Of a DNA stretch of 64,000 nt, positions 46,087 through 55,647 are shown in pieces. How positions within the stretch are numbered: the stretch's first letter is position 1; the number at the start of each line of letters is the position of its first letter. The stretch spans positions 100,298 to 164,297 of the forward strand of contig JADJBW010000006.1 of assembly GCA_016703525.1 (NCBI GenBank), read 5' to 3'. Origin of the DNA: Actinomycetota bacterium (GTDB lineage Bacteria > Actinomycetota > Acidimicrobiia > Acidimicrobiales > Microtrichaceae). Below the pieces are notes generated by a model. That model ran no database searches and was not told the origin of the DNA. It worked only from the letters and a program-made list of their open reading frames with translations. Made by a program: the position numbers and the translations under genes.

Positions 46087-47445
46087 TCACTTCCGGATCT
46101 TGGTGCCACCAGGCGTGTCCTCGACCACGTACCCGAGCGCCACAAGCTCGTTGCGGATCGAGTCGGCGCGGGCCCATTCCTTCGCAGCGCGGGCGTCGTC
46201 ACGCTGCCGGCACAGGGCGGCCGCCGCACTGTCCACGCTGCGAGCCGGCGCAGCGCCATGCACCTCCAGCCCAACCGCAGCGAGCATCGACCGGAACGCC
46301 GCGACGAGCGGCTCCGCGCTCGCGACGTCGTCGATGTCGAGAGCACGGTTGATGGCCGTCACGGTCTCGGCGACGATCGCCATCGCCGCGCCCGTGTTCA
46401 GGTCGTCGTCCATGCGGGCACGGAACCGATCCATCACGTCGGACGCCGGGTCGGTCCCGGCCCCGAGACCCTCGGTGCGGCGGGTCACCGCGTCGAGCCG
46501 GGCGAGGAGCGCGGCTGCGGCGGCGGTGGTCGTCTCGTTCACGTCGATCGGCGATCGATAGTGCGCCTGCAGGCACAGCACGCGGTAGGCGCGGGGATCG
46601 ACCCGTTCGATCAGGTCGAGCAGGTTCGTGAAGTTGCCGAGCGACTTCGACATCTTCTCGCCCGCCACCTCGACGAACCCGTTGTGCATCCAGTGCCGGG
46701 CGAAGACCTTGCCATCCGCGACGGCCTGGGCGCGCTCGTTCTCGTGATGCGGGAAGCACAGGTCCTGCCCGCCCCCGTGCAGGTCGAAGCCCTCGCCCAA
46801 CAGGTCGAGCGACATGACCACGCACTCGGTGTGCCAGCCCGGTCGCCCGTCGCCCCACGGCGATGGCCACGACGGTTCACCCGGCTTCGCCTTCTTCCAG
46901 AGCGCGAAGTCGATGGGCGTCTCCTTCTCGTCGTGCACCTCGACGCGGGCGCCCGACTGGAGCGATTCGATGCTCTGGCGGGCGAGCAGGCCGTAGTCGG
47001 CAACGCGCTGGGGGCGGAAGTACACGCCGTCGGACGTCTCGTATGCGGCGCCGGATTCGACCAGCCGGGCGATCAGTTCGACCATCTGGTCGACGTAGGC
47101 AGTCGCGTGTGGGTCGAAGGTCGGGCGCTTCACACCGATGGCGTCCATGGCCCGGTACCAGACGTCCTCGCAGCGCTGCGTGATCTCGCGCCAGTCCCGC
47201 CCCTCGCTCTCAGCGCGCTCGATGATCTTGTCGTCGATGTCGGTGATGTTGGACACGTAGGTGACCTCGATCCCCGACCATTCCAGGTAGCGGCGAAGCA
47301 CGTCGAAGACCAGCGAGAACCGGCCGTGGCCGAGGTGGGGCGGGCCGTAGACCGTGGGGCCGCAGACGTACATCGACACCTTCCCGGCCTCGCGGGGTTC
47401 GAACGGCCGGACCTCACCGGCGGCGGTGTCGTGGAGTCGGAGCAT
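46087..47445 (-). CDS. cysS: Cysteinyl-tRNA synthetase
   Basis: Charges tRNA-Cys with cysteine. The 452-residue class I synthetase has the HIGH-type PTVYGPPHLGHGR, the zinc/cysteine site (CGPTV, GWHTECVVMS, HHENE) and KMSKS in GEKMSKSLGNF. Length is typical. ATG 47445 is chosen over a longer in-frame extension because the conserved MLRLHDTAAGEV begins here and TAGCCT (plus-strand 47453-47458) ends 7 nt upstream (leaderless). Mycothiol ligase MshC is a paralogue, but the C-terminal anticodon-binding part present here fits cysS. Confidence 0.93.
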   Translation of the reverse strand: MLRLHDTAAGEVRPFEPREAGKVSMYVCGPTVYGPPHLGHGRFSLVFDVLRRYLEWSGIEVTYVSNITDIDDKIIERAESEGRDWREITQRCEDVWYRAMDAIGVKRPTFDPHATAYVDQMVELIARLVESGAAYETSDGVYFRPQRVADYGLLARQSIESLQSGARVEVHDEKETPIDFALWKKAKPGEPSWPSPWGDGRPGWHTECVVMSLDLLGEGFDLHGGGQDLCFPHHENERAQAVADGKVFARHWMHNGFVEVAGEKMSKSLGNFTNLLDLIERVDPRAYRVLCLQAHYRSPIDVNETTTAAAAALLARLDAVTRRTEGLGAGTDPASDVMDRFRARMDDDLNTGAAMAIVAETVTAINRALDIDDVASAEPLVAAFRSMLAAVGLEVHGAAPARSVDSAAAALCRQRDDARAAKEWARADSIRNELVALGYVVEDTPGGTKIRK

Positions 47446-47515
47446 GGCGCTGAGGCTAACTGCCACCGAACCCGCCCACCGACGCCATTCCCGCCCCCGA
47501 ATCCACCCCACCCCG

Positions 47516-47564
47516 GAACTGGGCCGATCCACATACCCAGGAGGTCCGTGATCCGGCCCAGTTC
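47516..47564. repeat. Extragenic palindromic repeat, copy A (49 bp)
   Basis: Starts GAACTGGGCCGAT and ends with the inverted copy CCGGCCCAGTTC, with the core ACCCAGGAGGTCCG between. It is identical to copy B, 73 bp downstream. Both lie between the divergent cysS and hydrolase genes. A second pair is at 53620 and 53692. Confidence 0.85.
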
Positions 47565-47588
47565 ACCCGCGAGCCGAGACCCACCCCC

Positions 47589-47637
47589 GAACTGGGCCGA
47601 TCCACATACCCAGGAGGTCCGTGATCCGGCCCAGTTC
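47589..47637. repeat. Extragenic palindromic repeat, copy B (49 bp)
   Basis: Identical in all 49 bases to copy A at 47516. The flanks (ACCCCC or similar before GAACT) are also alike, so A and B may be a recent tandem duplication with a 73-bp period. Confidence 0.85.
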
Positions 47638-47706
47638 GCAATAGCGAGGCGCCGACTCACCCCCGGGTTGGGAAGAGCCGGGCTCGGGTGCGGCATGATT
47701 CCGACG

Positions 47707-48606
47707 ATGGATGGACCGCTGCAGACTCATCACGACGCGACCACCACGCTGCCGGACGGCCGCAGGATCGGATGGGCTTCCTACGGTGAGCCCGACGGCG
47801 ACGTGGTGTTCTGGTTCCACGGCACCCCCGGCGCTCGAGCGCAACTCCCCCACGACGTCGACGAGCACGCCCGCGATCGCGGCATCCGCATCGTGGCCGT
47901 CGAGCGGCCGGGGACCGGGCACTCCACACCGCACCGCTACGAGCGCATCGTCGACTTCGTGCCCGACCTCGAACGCGTCGCCGACGACGTCGGGGCCGAG
48001 CAGTTCGCGTGCGTCGGGCTATCGGGCGGCGGTCCCTTCGTGCTGGCGTGTGCCCACGAACTGCCGCAGCGCATGGCGGCCGGCGTCGTGCTCGGCGGGA
48101 TCGGCCCGACCCGCGGCGACGACGCGGTGCTCAGCCACACCCTCTTGCTCGTGCCCGCGGCGCCGCTGCTCAATCAGGTGCGCGAGCCGCTCGGCAACCT
48201 GGTCGGCGGCGCGGTCCGCGTGGCGACCCCCTTCGCCGATGTCGCGATCGGCGCCTTCTTCTCGCTGCTGCCCGGCGATAGGCACGCCTTCCGCGATCGG
48301 CCACTCGACAAGCGCCAGTTCACCGCCGACCTCATCAGCGCGGTGCAGCGATCGGGCCTGCGCTCGCCGATCGACGACCTGATCCTCTTCGGCCGCCACT
48401 GGGGAATCGAGCTGTCCGGGGTGAAGGTTCCGATCACCTTCTACGGCGGCAACAGCGACGTGATCGTGCCCTACGTCCACGCCGAGCGACAGGCGAAGCG
48501 CGTGCACGGGTCGCGTCTGCGCACGATCGAGGGCTCCGGCCACTTCGCCGGCTACACCGATCCCGCCCAGGTGCTGGACGACGTGCGCGAGCACTGGCCC
48601 ATCTGA
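47707..48606 (+). CDS. Alpha/beta hydrolase
   Basis: A 299-residue alpha/beta hydrolase. Oxyanion loop HGTPGAR, nucleophile elbow GLSGGGP, Asp in GGNSDVIVP and His in EGSGHFAGY form a complete triad. It resembles proline-iminopeptidase/esterase-like hydrolases without a lid signature that fixes the substrate. ATG 47707 is used (CATGAT, a near -10, ends 7 nt before it); ATG 47695 is in frame and possible. No signal peptide. It stands alone after the palindromic repeats. Confidence 0.85.
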   Translation: MDGPLQTHHDATTTLPDGRRIGWASYGEPDGDVVFWFHGTPGARAQLPHDVDEHARDRGIRIVAVERPGTGHSTPHRYERIVDFVPDLERVADDVGAEQFACVGLSGGGPFVLACAHELPQRMAAGVVLGGIGPTRGDDAVLSHTLLLVPAAPLLNQVREPLGNLVGGAVRVATPFADVAIGAFFSLLPGDRHAFRDRPLDKRQFTADLISAVQRSGLRSPIDDLILFGRHWGIELSGVKVPITFYGGNSDVIVPYVHAERQAKRVHGSRLRTIEGSGHFAGYTDPAQVLDDVREHWPI

Positions 48607-48650
48607 CCGACCGGGTCGGACTGCGCTGACCGACCGCGTCGGGGCCGCGT

Positions 48651-49061
48651 TCAGCGGGCGGGTTTGCCCTGCGGGTACAGGTCCAACACGAGGTCGATGC
48701 CGAGGTCGGCGAACGCGGCGAGACAACGATGATCGATCACCGCGCTTCGGTGACGCGGGCCCGGCGACAAGCTGAGCCACACCTCCACCGCAGCGGTCTC
48801 GGTGAGCGTACGGAGGGCCTCGTGGCACTCGCTCAACCGCTCGATCAGGATGTAGAGGTGGTCCTCGACCGCGGCCGACGGGTCGAGTCCCGAGTCGAGC
48901 ATCCACACGGAGAAGGCAGGATCGCCCTCGGCCGACCGTGTGCTGGATGCACGCAGGTGCAGCAGTTCACCGATCGCATCGGGCGTCATGGTCTCCGACG
49001 CGATGCGCAGCGACGCCGACGCCCAGGAGCGTCCTGCGCTGAGCTCGTCGGCCTCCATCAT
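48651..49061 (-). CDS. DUF4279 domain protein
   Basis: A 136-residue soluble protein matching the general form of DUF4279 (ASLRIASETMTPDAIGELLHLRAS near the start, VWMLDSGLDPSAAVEDHLYILIERL in the middle, a beta-helix end). The family has no firmly known function; some members sit near immunity or toxin genes. ATG 49061 (second of two adjacent Met possibilities) with GGAGG upstream. It is convergent with the hydrolase and divergent from the GGDEF gene. Confidence 0.65.
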   Translation of the reverse strand: MMEADELSAGRSWASASLRIASETMTPDAIGELLHLRASSTRSAEGDPAFSVWMLDSGLDPSAAVEDHLYILIERLSECHEALRTLTETAAVEVWLSLSPGPRHRSAVIDHRCLAAFADLGIDLVLDLYPQGKPAR

Positions 49062-49189
49062 GCGGTGCGATCCTCCATCCCGCCGACACTACCCCCGGTG
49101 TCTGCCAGGTCACGCTGCGCCTGCCCGCAGACGCCGCTCGCCGGGAGGAATCGCTCAGGAACCGTGACGATTCGGCCGATAGGTCCGCT

Positions 49190-50428
49190 ATGGACGAGGC
49201 GCGCCCGGTGGGAGCAATCGCATCCTGCGGGATGGTCACCTTCACGGCCGCCCTCGCGGCCACCGAGGCCGTGCGAACCACGGCGCCCGTGTGGCAGGCG
49301 CCCGCGCTCGCCGCAGCGGTCGCCGCGATCGCCATGGGCGCCGCGCATTTGGTGGCCGCCCCGTGGCGCGACCGGCTGCACGCCGAACGGGCGGCCAAGC
49401 GCCTGGTCGACGACGAGTTCGCCCACCTGCGTCGCCTGCACGCCGTCACCGACCAGCTCGACCTCGGCATCGAACTCGCGGAGCGCGAGTCCGACGTGCT
49501 GACTGTGTTGGGACGAGCGATCGCCACCCTGTTCGAGGATCGCGAGAACGCACTGCTCCTCGCGCCGACCGGAGGCAGCGGAGTGTCGTGGAGCATCGCC
49601 TCGTTCGCCGAGGGATTGGCCGAACCGGAACCGATCGGGTTCCAGGCGCGCTGCGGGGCCCTGAGCACGCGCCGGACCGTACGCACCGACCGCACGCAGG
49701 CGCTCGATGCCTGCCCGCACGCCCAGGGCGACGACGACGTGTCCTCCATCTGTGTTCCGGTGTGGGTCGGCGGCGAGAACTTTGCCGTGGTGAACTCGCG
49801 GGGCGCTCCCGGAGACCTGCCGTCGGACGACGAGATCCGTGTCGTGGAGATGGCCGCCCGCCGCGCCGGGGCGCGCATCGCCGCGCTGCGCACCGAGCGC
49901 GTCGGGCACCACGACGACGTGGCGCGCGACGCGCTCACCGGGCTGCCCAACCACACCGCGGCATCGAGGCGATTGCGAGATCTCTTCGACGACAACGCCC
50001 GCTTCGCATTGGCGTTGTGCGACATCGACGGGTTCGCGGGATACAACGACCGCCATGGCGCCGCCGCCGGCGACCTCGCACTGCGGCTCTTCGCCGAGGT
50101 CATGGGCGCCACGCTTCGTCCCGGCGACATCGTCGCCCGCCATTCCGGCGACCGCTTCCTTGCGATCATCCGCGGTTGCACGGCGGCACAGGCACAATCG
50201 GCGATGGAGCGGGTGCGCGAGGCGCTCGTGCTGGAGCTCGCCGACCAGGAACTCGCACCGTTCACCGTGAGCGTCGGTATCGCGGAGTCCGGCTCCGCCG
50301 AGCGGGTCGAGGACGTGGTCGAGTCGGCGGACGTCGCCGTGCTCGTGGCGAAACGCGAGGGCGGGAACCGCGTGCTGCTGGGCGACTTCAGCAAGGTCGC
50401 CGCGGCGAGGCTCGACGACCTGGGATGA
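49190..50428 (+). CDS. Degenerate GGDEF protein with GAF-like domain and two membrane helices
   Basis: A 412-residue membrane protein: helices near residues 8-28 and 38-58, a short coiled coil, a GAF-like sensor (about 90-235) with Cys in CPHAQ and SSICVPVW, then a GGDEF domain from DALTGLPN. The active-site loop reads S319-G-D-R-F323 in place of GGDEF, so diguanylate cyclase activity is unlikely. The inhibitory c-di-GMP site is intact at R310-x-x-D313, exactly five residues ahead. It therefore probably senses c-di-GMP or acts as a scaffold. The start ATG 49190 has no strong ribosome site. Confidence 0.85.
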   Translation: MDEARPVGAIASCGMVTFTAALAATEAVRTTAPVWQAPALAAAVAAIAMGAAHLVAAPWRDRLHAERAAKRLVDDEFAHLRRLHAVTDQLDLGIELAERESDVLTVLGRAIATLFEDRENALLLAPTGGSGVSWSIASFAEGLAEPEPIGFQARCGALSTRRTVRTDRTQALDACPHAQGDDDVSSICVPVWVGGENFAVVNSRGAPGDLPSDDEIRVVEMAARRAGARIAALRTERVGHHDDVARDALTGLPNHTAASRRLRDLFDDNARFALALCDIDGFAGYNDRHGAAAGDLALRLFAEVMGATLRPGDIVARHSGDRFLAIIRGCTAAQAQSAMERVREALVLELADQELAPFTVSVGIAESGSAERVEDVVESADVAVLVAKREGGNRVLLGDFSKVAAARLDDLG

Positions 50429-50533
50429 ACCGTCGTGTGACATGCTGCGCGCATGGGAGCCGAGCGCAACGACTCGCTGGACCGCGGTGAGCCGACGGAT
50501 CACCGCGATTCCACCGCCCGCCCCTGCGCTCGG

Positions 50534-51294
50534 ATGGCAGCGGCCGAACCCGCGCCGCGGTCGACCTGAACGCCGACCTCGGAGAAGGCGCACCCGATGC
50601 CGACGCCGCGCTGTACCCGCTGCTCACGAGCGCCAACGTCGCCTGCGGGTTCCACGCAGGCGACGGCGCATCGATGCGCGCCGCGTGCGTTGCGGCCTCG
50701 GCGCACTCGGTGACCATCGGCGCGCACGTGTCGTACCTCGACCGCGAGGGCTTCGGGCGGCGCGATCTCGGCCTGGCTCCCAACGCGGTGCGCGATCAGG
50801 TTGCAGCGCAACTCGCCGGCCTCGCGGAAGTCGCGGCCGCGTGCGGCATCGGCGTGCGATATGTGAAGGCGCACGGAGCGCTCTACCACCGCATCGTGGA
50901 CGACTCGGCCCACGCCGCCGCGCTGGTGCAGGCGATGCACGAACACGACCCGGCGCTGCGCCTGCTCACCGTGCCCGGCGAGGCGGCTCGCCTGGCGGTG
51001 GAGGCCGGCATCGGCGTGGTGACCGAGGGCTTCGCCGACCGGGCCTACCGATCCGACGGCCGCCTGGTGGGCCGCGCTGAGCCGGGGGCGGTGATCACCG
51101 ATCCCGCCGCGGTCGCGGGCCGAGCCGTGTCGCTGGCGATCGACGGTGTGGTGCGGACCGTCGACGGTGCGCCGGTCGCGGTCGGGGCGCGCTCGATCTG
51201 TGTGCACGGCGACACGCCGGGCGCCACCGCCATCACCCGGGCCGTTCGCACCGCGCTGCGCGATGCCGGGGTGTGCATCGCCCCGTTCGCCTAG
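50534..51294 (+). CDS. pxpA: 5-oxoprolinase subunit A (LamB/YcsF family)
   Basis: PxpA works with PxpB and PxpC to open 5-oxoproline to glutamate using ATP. Conserved blocks: VDLNADLGEG, TSANVACGFHAGD, VTIGAHVSYLDREGFGRRDL, YVKAHGALYH, VTEGFADRAY, ICVHGDTPGA. The conserved frame begins near 50560 without an in-frame ATG/GTG before the stop at 50488. The nearest ATG, at 50534, is in another frame, so a one-base error between 50534 and 50560, or an unusual start, is likely. It ends 3 bp before the pxpB-pxpC fusion. Confidence 0.85.
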
Positions 51295-51297
51295 CCC

Positions 51298-53034
51298 GTG
51301 AGCCGGGGAGGTCATCGACCGGACCGCCCGCCGGTCGACGGGGTGACCGCCGTCGGCTGGCGGGCCGTACTCGTCGACCCGCAGGCAGTGGGGGTGGCGG
51401 AGCCCGCCGAGGCCGCGTCGCTGCTGCGGCGATGGGGCGGATCGTGGCCGGCCGGGCTCGGGCGGATGGTCGACGTGGTGGTCGGACGCATGTCGGTGCT
51501 GGTGGTCTTCGACCGCGAGGTCGACCGGGCCAGGATCGCCGAGGCGCTCGGCCGGCCCGCGGCCGTCGCACCCGACGACTTTGATCCGGGCGAGCGCTCC
51601 GCCGGCACGGGCGCCGGGGCGAACCGGCCCCCCATCGTCATTCCGGTGCGATACGACGGCGACGACCTGCAATCCGTCGCCGATGCCTGCGGCCTCTCGA
51701 TCGACGAGGTGATACGTCGACACCAGGCCGCGACCTATCGGGTTGCGTTCCTGGGTTTCACGGCCGGGTTCGCATATCTCGACGGACTCGATCCGCTGCT
51801 CGGCATCGCCCGGCGTTCGACCCCGCGCACCCGGGTTCCCGCCGGATCGGTGGCCATCGCGGACGGACAGTGCGCCGTCTACCCACGATCGACCCCTGGC
51901 GGCTGGCATCTGCTCGGCACCACCTCGTTCACCGTGTGGGACGAGGCCGCCGATCCGCCGGCGGTGCTGGAACCGGGACGGCTGGTGCAGTTCCGCGACG
52001 ACCGCAGCGCCGCTCCAACGCGGTCCGGGGAGCGGAGAGCGGCGCTCTCCGACGCGACGTCGGGCGCGGCACCGGATCGCGGCGCGGCACCGGATCGCGG
52101 CGCGCACGCCGGGTCCGTCGACGGCGGCCGGGCGCTCGTGGTGCACACGCCAGGGTTCGGCGCGACCGTGCAGGACGCAGGACGTCCCGGCTGGGCGCAC
52201 CTCGGCGTCTCTGCGTCGGGCGCTCTCGATCCCGACGCCTGGCGGCTCGGCAACCGGCTCGTGGGCAACCCCACCCTGCCTGACGGTCGGGGCGCCGCGT
52301 CGATCGAGGTGCTGCTCGGCGGCTTCGAGTGCACCGCCACGGCCCCCGTGTGGGTCGCCGTCACGGGAGCCGACGGGCCGGTGCAAATCGACGGCGCCCC
52401 CGCCGCGCACGGCGTTCCCCTCGCGCTGCGGCCCGGCCAGCGCCTACGCGTCGGCGTGGCGACCGACGGGCTGCGCCGATTCGTTGCCGTGAGCGGCGGC
52501 GTCGACGTGCCCACGGTTCTGGGATCTCGCTCGACCGACACCCTCTCGGGGCTTGGCCCGGAGCCCCTCGCCGCGAGCACGGTCCTGGCCGTCGGTCCGA
52601 TCTCGACCGACCCGCCCGGCCTGTTCCCCGGCCCCGCGCCCGTGGCGGGTTCGGCGCGTGACGGCAGCGGGCAACCCGGCGAACCGCTCGCGGTGCGGGT
52701 CGCCCTCGGCCCCGACGACGAGCACGTGGCCAACACCGCCGCCCTGTTCGACAACGTCTGGCGGATCGGCGCCGACACGAGCCGCGTGGGAGTGCGCCTC
52801 GACGGCGACGCCACGTTGGCATGGGCGACCGACCGCGAGCAGCCATCGTCCGGGATGGCCGCCGGGGCGATTCAGGTGCCACGCGACGGGCGGCCGATCG
52901 TGTTTCTCGCCGATCATCCGACGACGGGCGGCTACCCCGTCGTCGGCGTGGTTCATCCCGCCGACCTCGCCGCCCTGGCCCAGCGCCAGCCTGGCGCCGC
53001 GGTGAGATTCATCGTGGTCACTCGAAAGCGCTGA
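51298..53034 (+). CDS. 5-oxoprolinase subunits B and C fused (PxpB-PxpC)
   Basis: A 578-residue fusion of the two other 5-oxoprolinase subunits. Residues ~15-240 are PxpB/KipI-like (VAFLGFTAGFAYLDGLD, PRTRVPAGSVAIAD, TPGGWHLLG) and residues ~275-578 are PxpC/KipA-like (TVQDAGRPGWAHLGVSASGALD, GGFECTA, DHPTTGGYPVVGVV). A polar linker with a duplicated AAPDRG joins them. The GTG start follows the pxpA stop by 3 bp, so one operon makes the whole enzyme. The same families were first noted as Bacillus sporulation-kinase inhibitors, but linkage to pxpA points to 5-oxoproline salvage. Confidence 0.9.
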   Translation: MSRGGHRPDRPPVDGVTAVGWRAVLVDPQAVGVAEPAEAASLLRRWGGSWPAGLGRMVDVVVGRMSVLVVFDREVDRARIAEALGRPAAVAPDDFDPGERSAGTGAGANRPPIVIPVRYDGDDLQSVADACGLSIDEVIRRHQAATYRVAFLGFTAGFAYLDGLDPLLGIARRSTPRTRVPAGSVAIADGQCAVYPRSTPGGWHLLGTTSFTVWDEAADPPAVLEPGRLVQFRDDRSAAPTRSGERRAALSDATSGAAPDRGAAPDRGAHAGSVDGGRALVVHTPGFGATVQDAGRPGWAHLGVSASGALDPDAWRLGNRLVGNPTLPDGRGAASIEVLLGGFECTATAPVWVAVTGADGPVQIDGAPAAHGVPLALRPGQRLRVGVATDGLRRFVAVSGGVDVPTVLGSRSTDTLSGLGPEPLAASTVLAVGPISTDPPGLFPGPAPVAGSARDGSGQPGEPLAVRVALGPDDEHVANTAALFDNVWRIGADTSRVGVRLDGDATLAWATDREQPSSGMAAGAIQVPRDGRPIVFLADHPTTGGYPVVGVVHPADLAALAQRQPGAAVRFIVVTRKR

Positions 53035-53124
53035 CTCGTCCGAGATTTCCGGCGTGTCGCGCTTCCAAGGTCCGCTCCCAGGTGGGACAGTCATGGGGTG
53101 GGCAGTCGATAGGGGGTGGTCCGA

Positions 53125-53559
53125 ATGAGAGTCAGCGACCTGATCCGGGGAAAGGGCGATTGGGTGGCAACGATTCCACCGGACACGCTCGTGGCCGAGG
53201 CCGTCGCCGCGTTGAGCGATCGGGGGATCGGCGCGCTCGTGGTGTCGAGCGACGGATCCACGATCCTGGGCATCGTGTCGGAGCGCGATGTCGTGCGCTC
53301 GCTCGCCGAGCGCGGGCCGGTGGCCCTCGACGCCACCGTCGCGCAGATCATGACCACCGAGGTGCGCACGTGCGTGCGCGAGGACGGGATCGGCCGGTTG
53401 ATGGCGCAGATGACCGAGCACCGCATCCGCCACCTTCCGGTGGTCGAGAACGGTGCGCTGCGCGGCCTGGTCAGCATCGGCGACGTGGTGAAGGGCCGGC
53501 TCAGCGAACTCGAAGCCGAGACCCAGCACCTCACCGACTACATCAGCTCGGGCAGATAG
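53125..53559 (+). CDS. CBS-domain pair protein
   Basis: A 144-residue protein made of two CBS domains (first around residues 8-65 with VVSSDGSTILGIVSERDVVR; second around 75-130 with HRIRHLPVVENGALRGLVSIGD), a fold that binds adenine nucleotides and regulates partners. ATG 53125 is chosen because AGGGGGTGG lies just upstream. It is a stand-alone protein of the type common in Actinobacteria; its partner is unknown. The palindromic repeats C and D follow. Confidence 0.88.
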   Translation: MRVSDLIRGKGDWVATIPPDTLVAEAVAALSDRGIGALVVSSDGSTILGIVSERDVVRSLAERGPVALDATVAQIMTTEVRTCVREDGIGRLMAQMTEHRIRHLPVVENGALRGLVSIGDVVKGRLSELEAETQHLTDYISSGR

Positions 53560-53619
53560 CGCGTCGGCACTCGGCGCTCGCCATCGGCGCTGGATCACCA
53601 GCGCTGGATCACCGCCCAC

Positions 53620-53668
53620 GAACTGGGCCGAATCACCGACCCAGGAGGTACGCAGATCGGCCCAGTTC
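53620..53668. repeat. Extragenic palindromic repeat, copy C (49 bp)
   Basis: GAACTGGGCCGAAT at the left and GATCGGCCCAGTTC at the right, with the same length and central ACCCAGGAGGT core as copies A and B, 6 kb away. Lies between the convergent CBS and HelD genes. Confidence 0.85.
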
Positions 53669-53691
53669 GAGAGCGGGGGCCACGACCCCAC

Positions 53692-53744
53692 GAACTGGGC
53701 CGAATCACCCGATCCCACGACGAGGCGACAGATCGGCCCAGTTC
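53692..53744. repeat. Extragenic palindromic repeat, copy D (53 bp)
   Basis: Same arms as copy C but a diverged 4-bp longer centre (CCCGATCCCACGACGAGG). A further half-copy, GCCCAGTTCGAACG, follows at about 53762-53775. The rest of 53560-53820 holds nothing else that I can identify. Confidence 0.8.
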
Positions 53745-53820
53745 GAACCTGGCCGCGTGGCGCCCAGTTCGAACGAGGTGGCGTGGAGCGCGTGGCGAGC
53801 GCTCGGCGAACGCTTCGCCG

Positions 53821-55542
53821 TCAGGCGACGAGCACGAGTTCGTGCGCGGCGCGAGACGCCGCCAGGTAGACCTCCGACGGGCTCATCCCGCGACGATCGA
53901 CCACGACGGCGTCGTACTCCACGCCCTTGTGGTCCCACACGTCCGCGTGCGTGATCACGGCCACGTGCTCCCACCGTCGACCGAGCCGGTCGGCGTGCGC
54001 ATCGACCTCCACATCGGCCTCAACCTCAACCGCCGGCGCTCCCCCGGCGGATCCCTCGACCGCCGCCGCTCCCCCGGCGGTTCCCGCAGGGTCCCGTGGC
54101 CGCACCCGTGCGTCGGTCACGCCGATGCCGGTCGGACGAACCCCGACCAGTCGCACGGCCGGCAGGTCGTGGCGCTCGGCATGCCCGTTCAGCCATTCGG
54201 CGATCTCGGCCGACATCCGATAGGCCGTCGCCATCTGCTGCAGCGGCGTGTCCAGCAGCTCCGCGGCGCGCACCAGGCCGACGGCGTTTGGTGCCGACTG
54301 CTGGGCGTCGTCGCCCACCAGGGTCAGCCCCTGTCGAGCGGCGTTGCACCGCCCGCAGCGCGAACAGCGAGAGGTCCTGCGCCTCGTCCACGATCACGTG
54401 CGCGCACTTGGTGGTGATCCCCTCGAACCGGCGCGCACCTCGTCGAGCAGCGGACCGTCGCCGTCCACCGCACGCCAGGCGCGGATGAACGCGTCGTCGA
54501 CGCCGAGTTCCGACAGCACCTTGGGCGACCGGAGCTTGCGCCAGGCCGCCGCAGCGCTCATCGGTGGCATGACGAGGCGGAGCGCCTGATCGACCTCGGC
54601 GCGGGGCGCCTCGAAGTGGCGGACGAGGCGATCGAGCATCGCCCGGCGCCGATCCCGCCACGGCAGCGGGCGGGTGGCGATCATGGCGGCCCACTCTGCG
54701 ACGTCGTCCTCCACCATGATCCGGCCGCGCACCGCCAACTCCTGCGGAGTGACCAGGCTCGACTCGAACCGATCGAGCACGTCGAGCCACGCCTCGTCGG
54801 ATCCGATGGCGGTTGCCGGAGCGCCGAAGTGCCGTTCGATCGTGGTCTGCACAATCCGGTGCTCCCCGAGAGTGGGAAGCACGGTGGCAACGAATCGAAG
54901 GAAACGATCGGACGGGCCGAGGATCAGGATGCGGTCGCTGGTGATGCGCCGGTCGTCGTAGACGAGCCAGGCCGCTCGGTGCAGGCCGACGACGGTCTTG
55001 CCGGTGCCCGGGCCGCCGCGCAGCACGAGGCGCGCTTCGGGGTCGAGGCGCACCAGCCGATCCTGTTCGGACTGCAACGTTGCGACCGCGGCGCGCATCT
55101 CGGGCCCGCGGCTGCGCGACAGCTCGGCCAGCAGCGGCGACGTGCCGCTCACGTCGCCGGTCGTGAACTCCTCGACCATCAGGTCGTCGATGCAGCCGAC
55201 GTAGCTGACCCGGCGCTCGAGCCCCATCGGCTCGTCGAGTGTCGCCTGATAGAAGCCCTTGGCGAAGGGCGCCCGCCAGTCGACCACCAGGCGTTCACCG
55301 CCGCGCTCGATGCCGAACAGCCCGATCCGCCAGGGTTGGTCGTCGTCGACGCGGCCGAACACGGTGAGGTCGCGCTGGAGCTGTTCCATCGTCTGTGCGA
55401 CCACGGCTTCGATGAAGCCCTCGGTGTACTCGTCGGCTGCGAGCGACCCGAGTTCGCGCAGCTTCGCGAGCTTCTCGGTTGCGGCAGAACGGGCATCGTC
55501 GAGCGCGGCCCGTTCAGCGTGAAGATCGACCGAGGCGCTCAC
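53821..55542 (-). CDS. helD: HelD-type UvrD-like helicase, frame-broken twice
   Basis: About 573 residues in three frames. N-terminal coiled-coil region (HAERAALDDARSAATEKLAK), then VVDWRAPFAKGFYQA, typical of HelD proteins that release or recycle stalled RNA polymerase, and Walker A RGGPGTGKT. A shift near 54435 leads to HVIVDEAQDLSLFALRA (Walker B). Another near 54340 leads to GLTLVGDDAQQSAPNAV, MATAYRMSAEIAEWL and DHKGVEYDAVVV (motifs III-VI region). GTG 55542 with TAGCCT (plus-strand 55551-55556) ending 8 nt upstream (leaderless). Both breaks are single-base type and every motif survives, so sequencing error is the simplest reading. Confidence 0.8.
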
Positions 55543-55647
55543 GTGCGTGGAGGCTACCGAGCGCCCACCGGTTCGCTCCCCCCAATTCCGGCGATGCCCG
55601 GGCGAGGCCCGGGCGGCGTCACGCCTCGTCGCGCAGTTCGACGAGCT

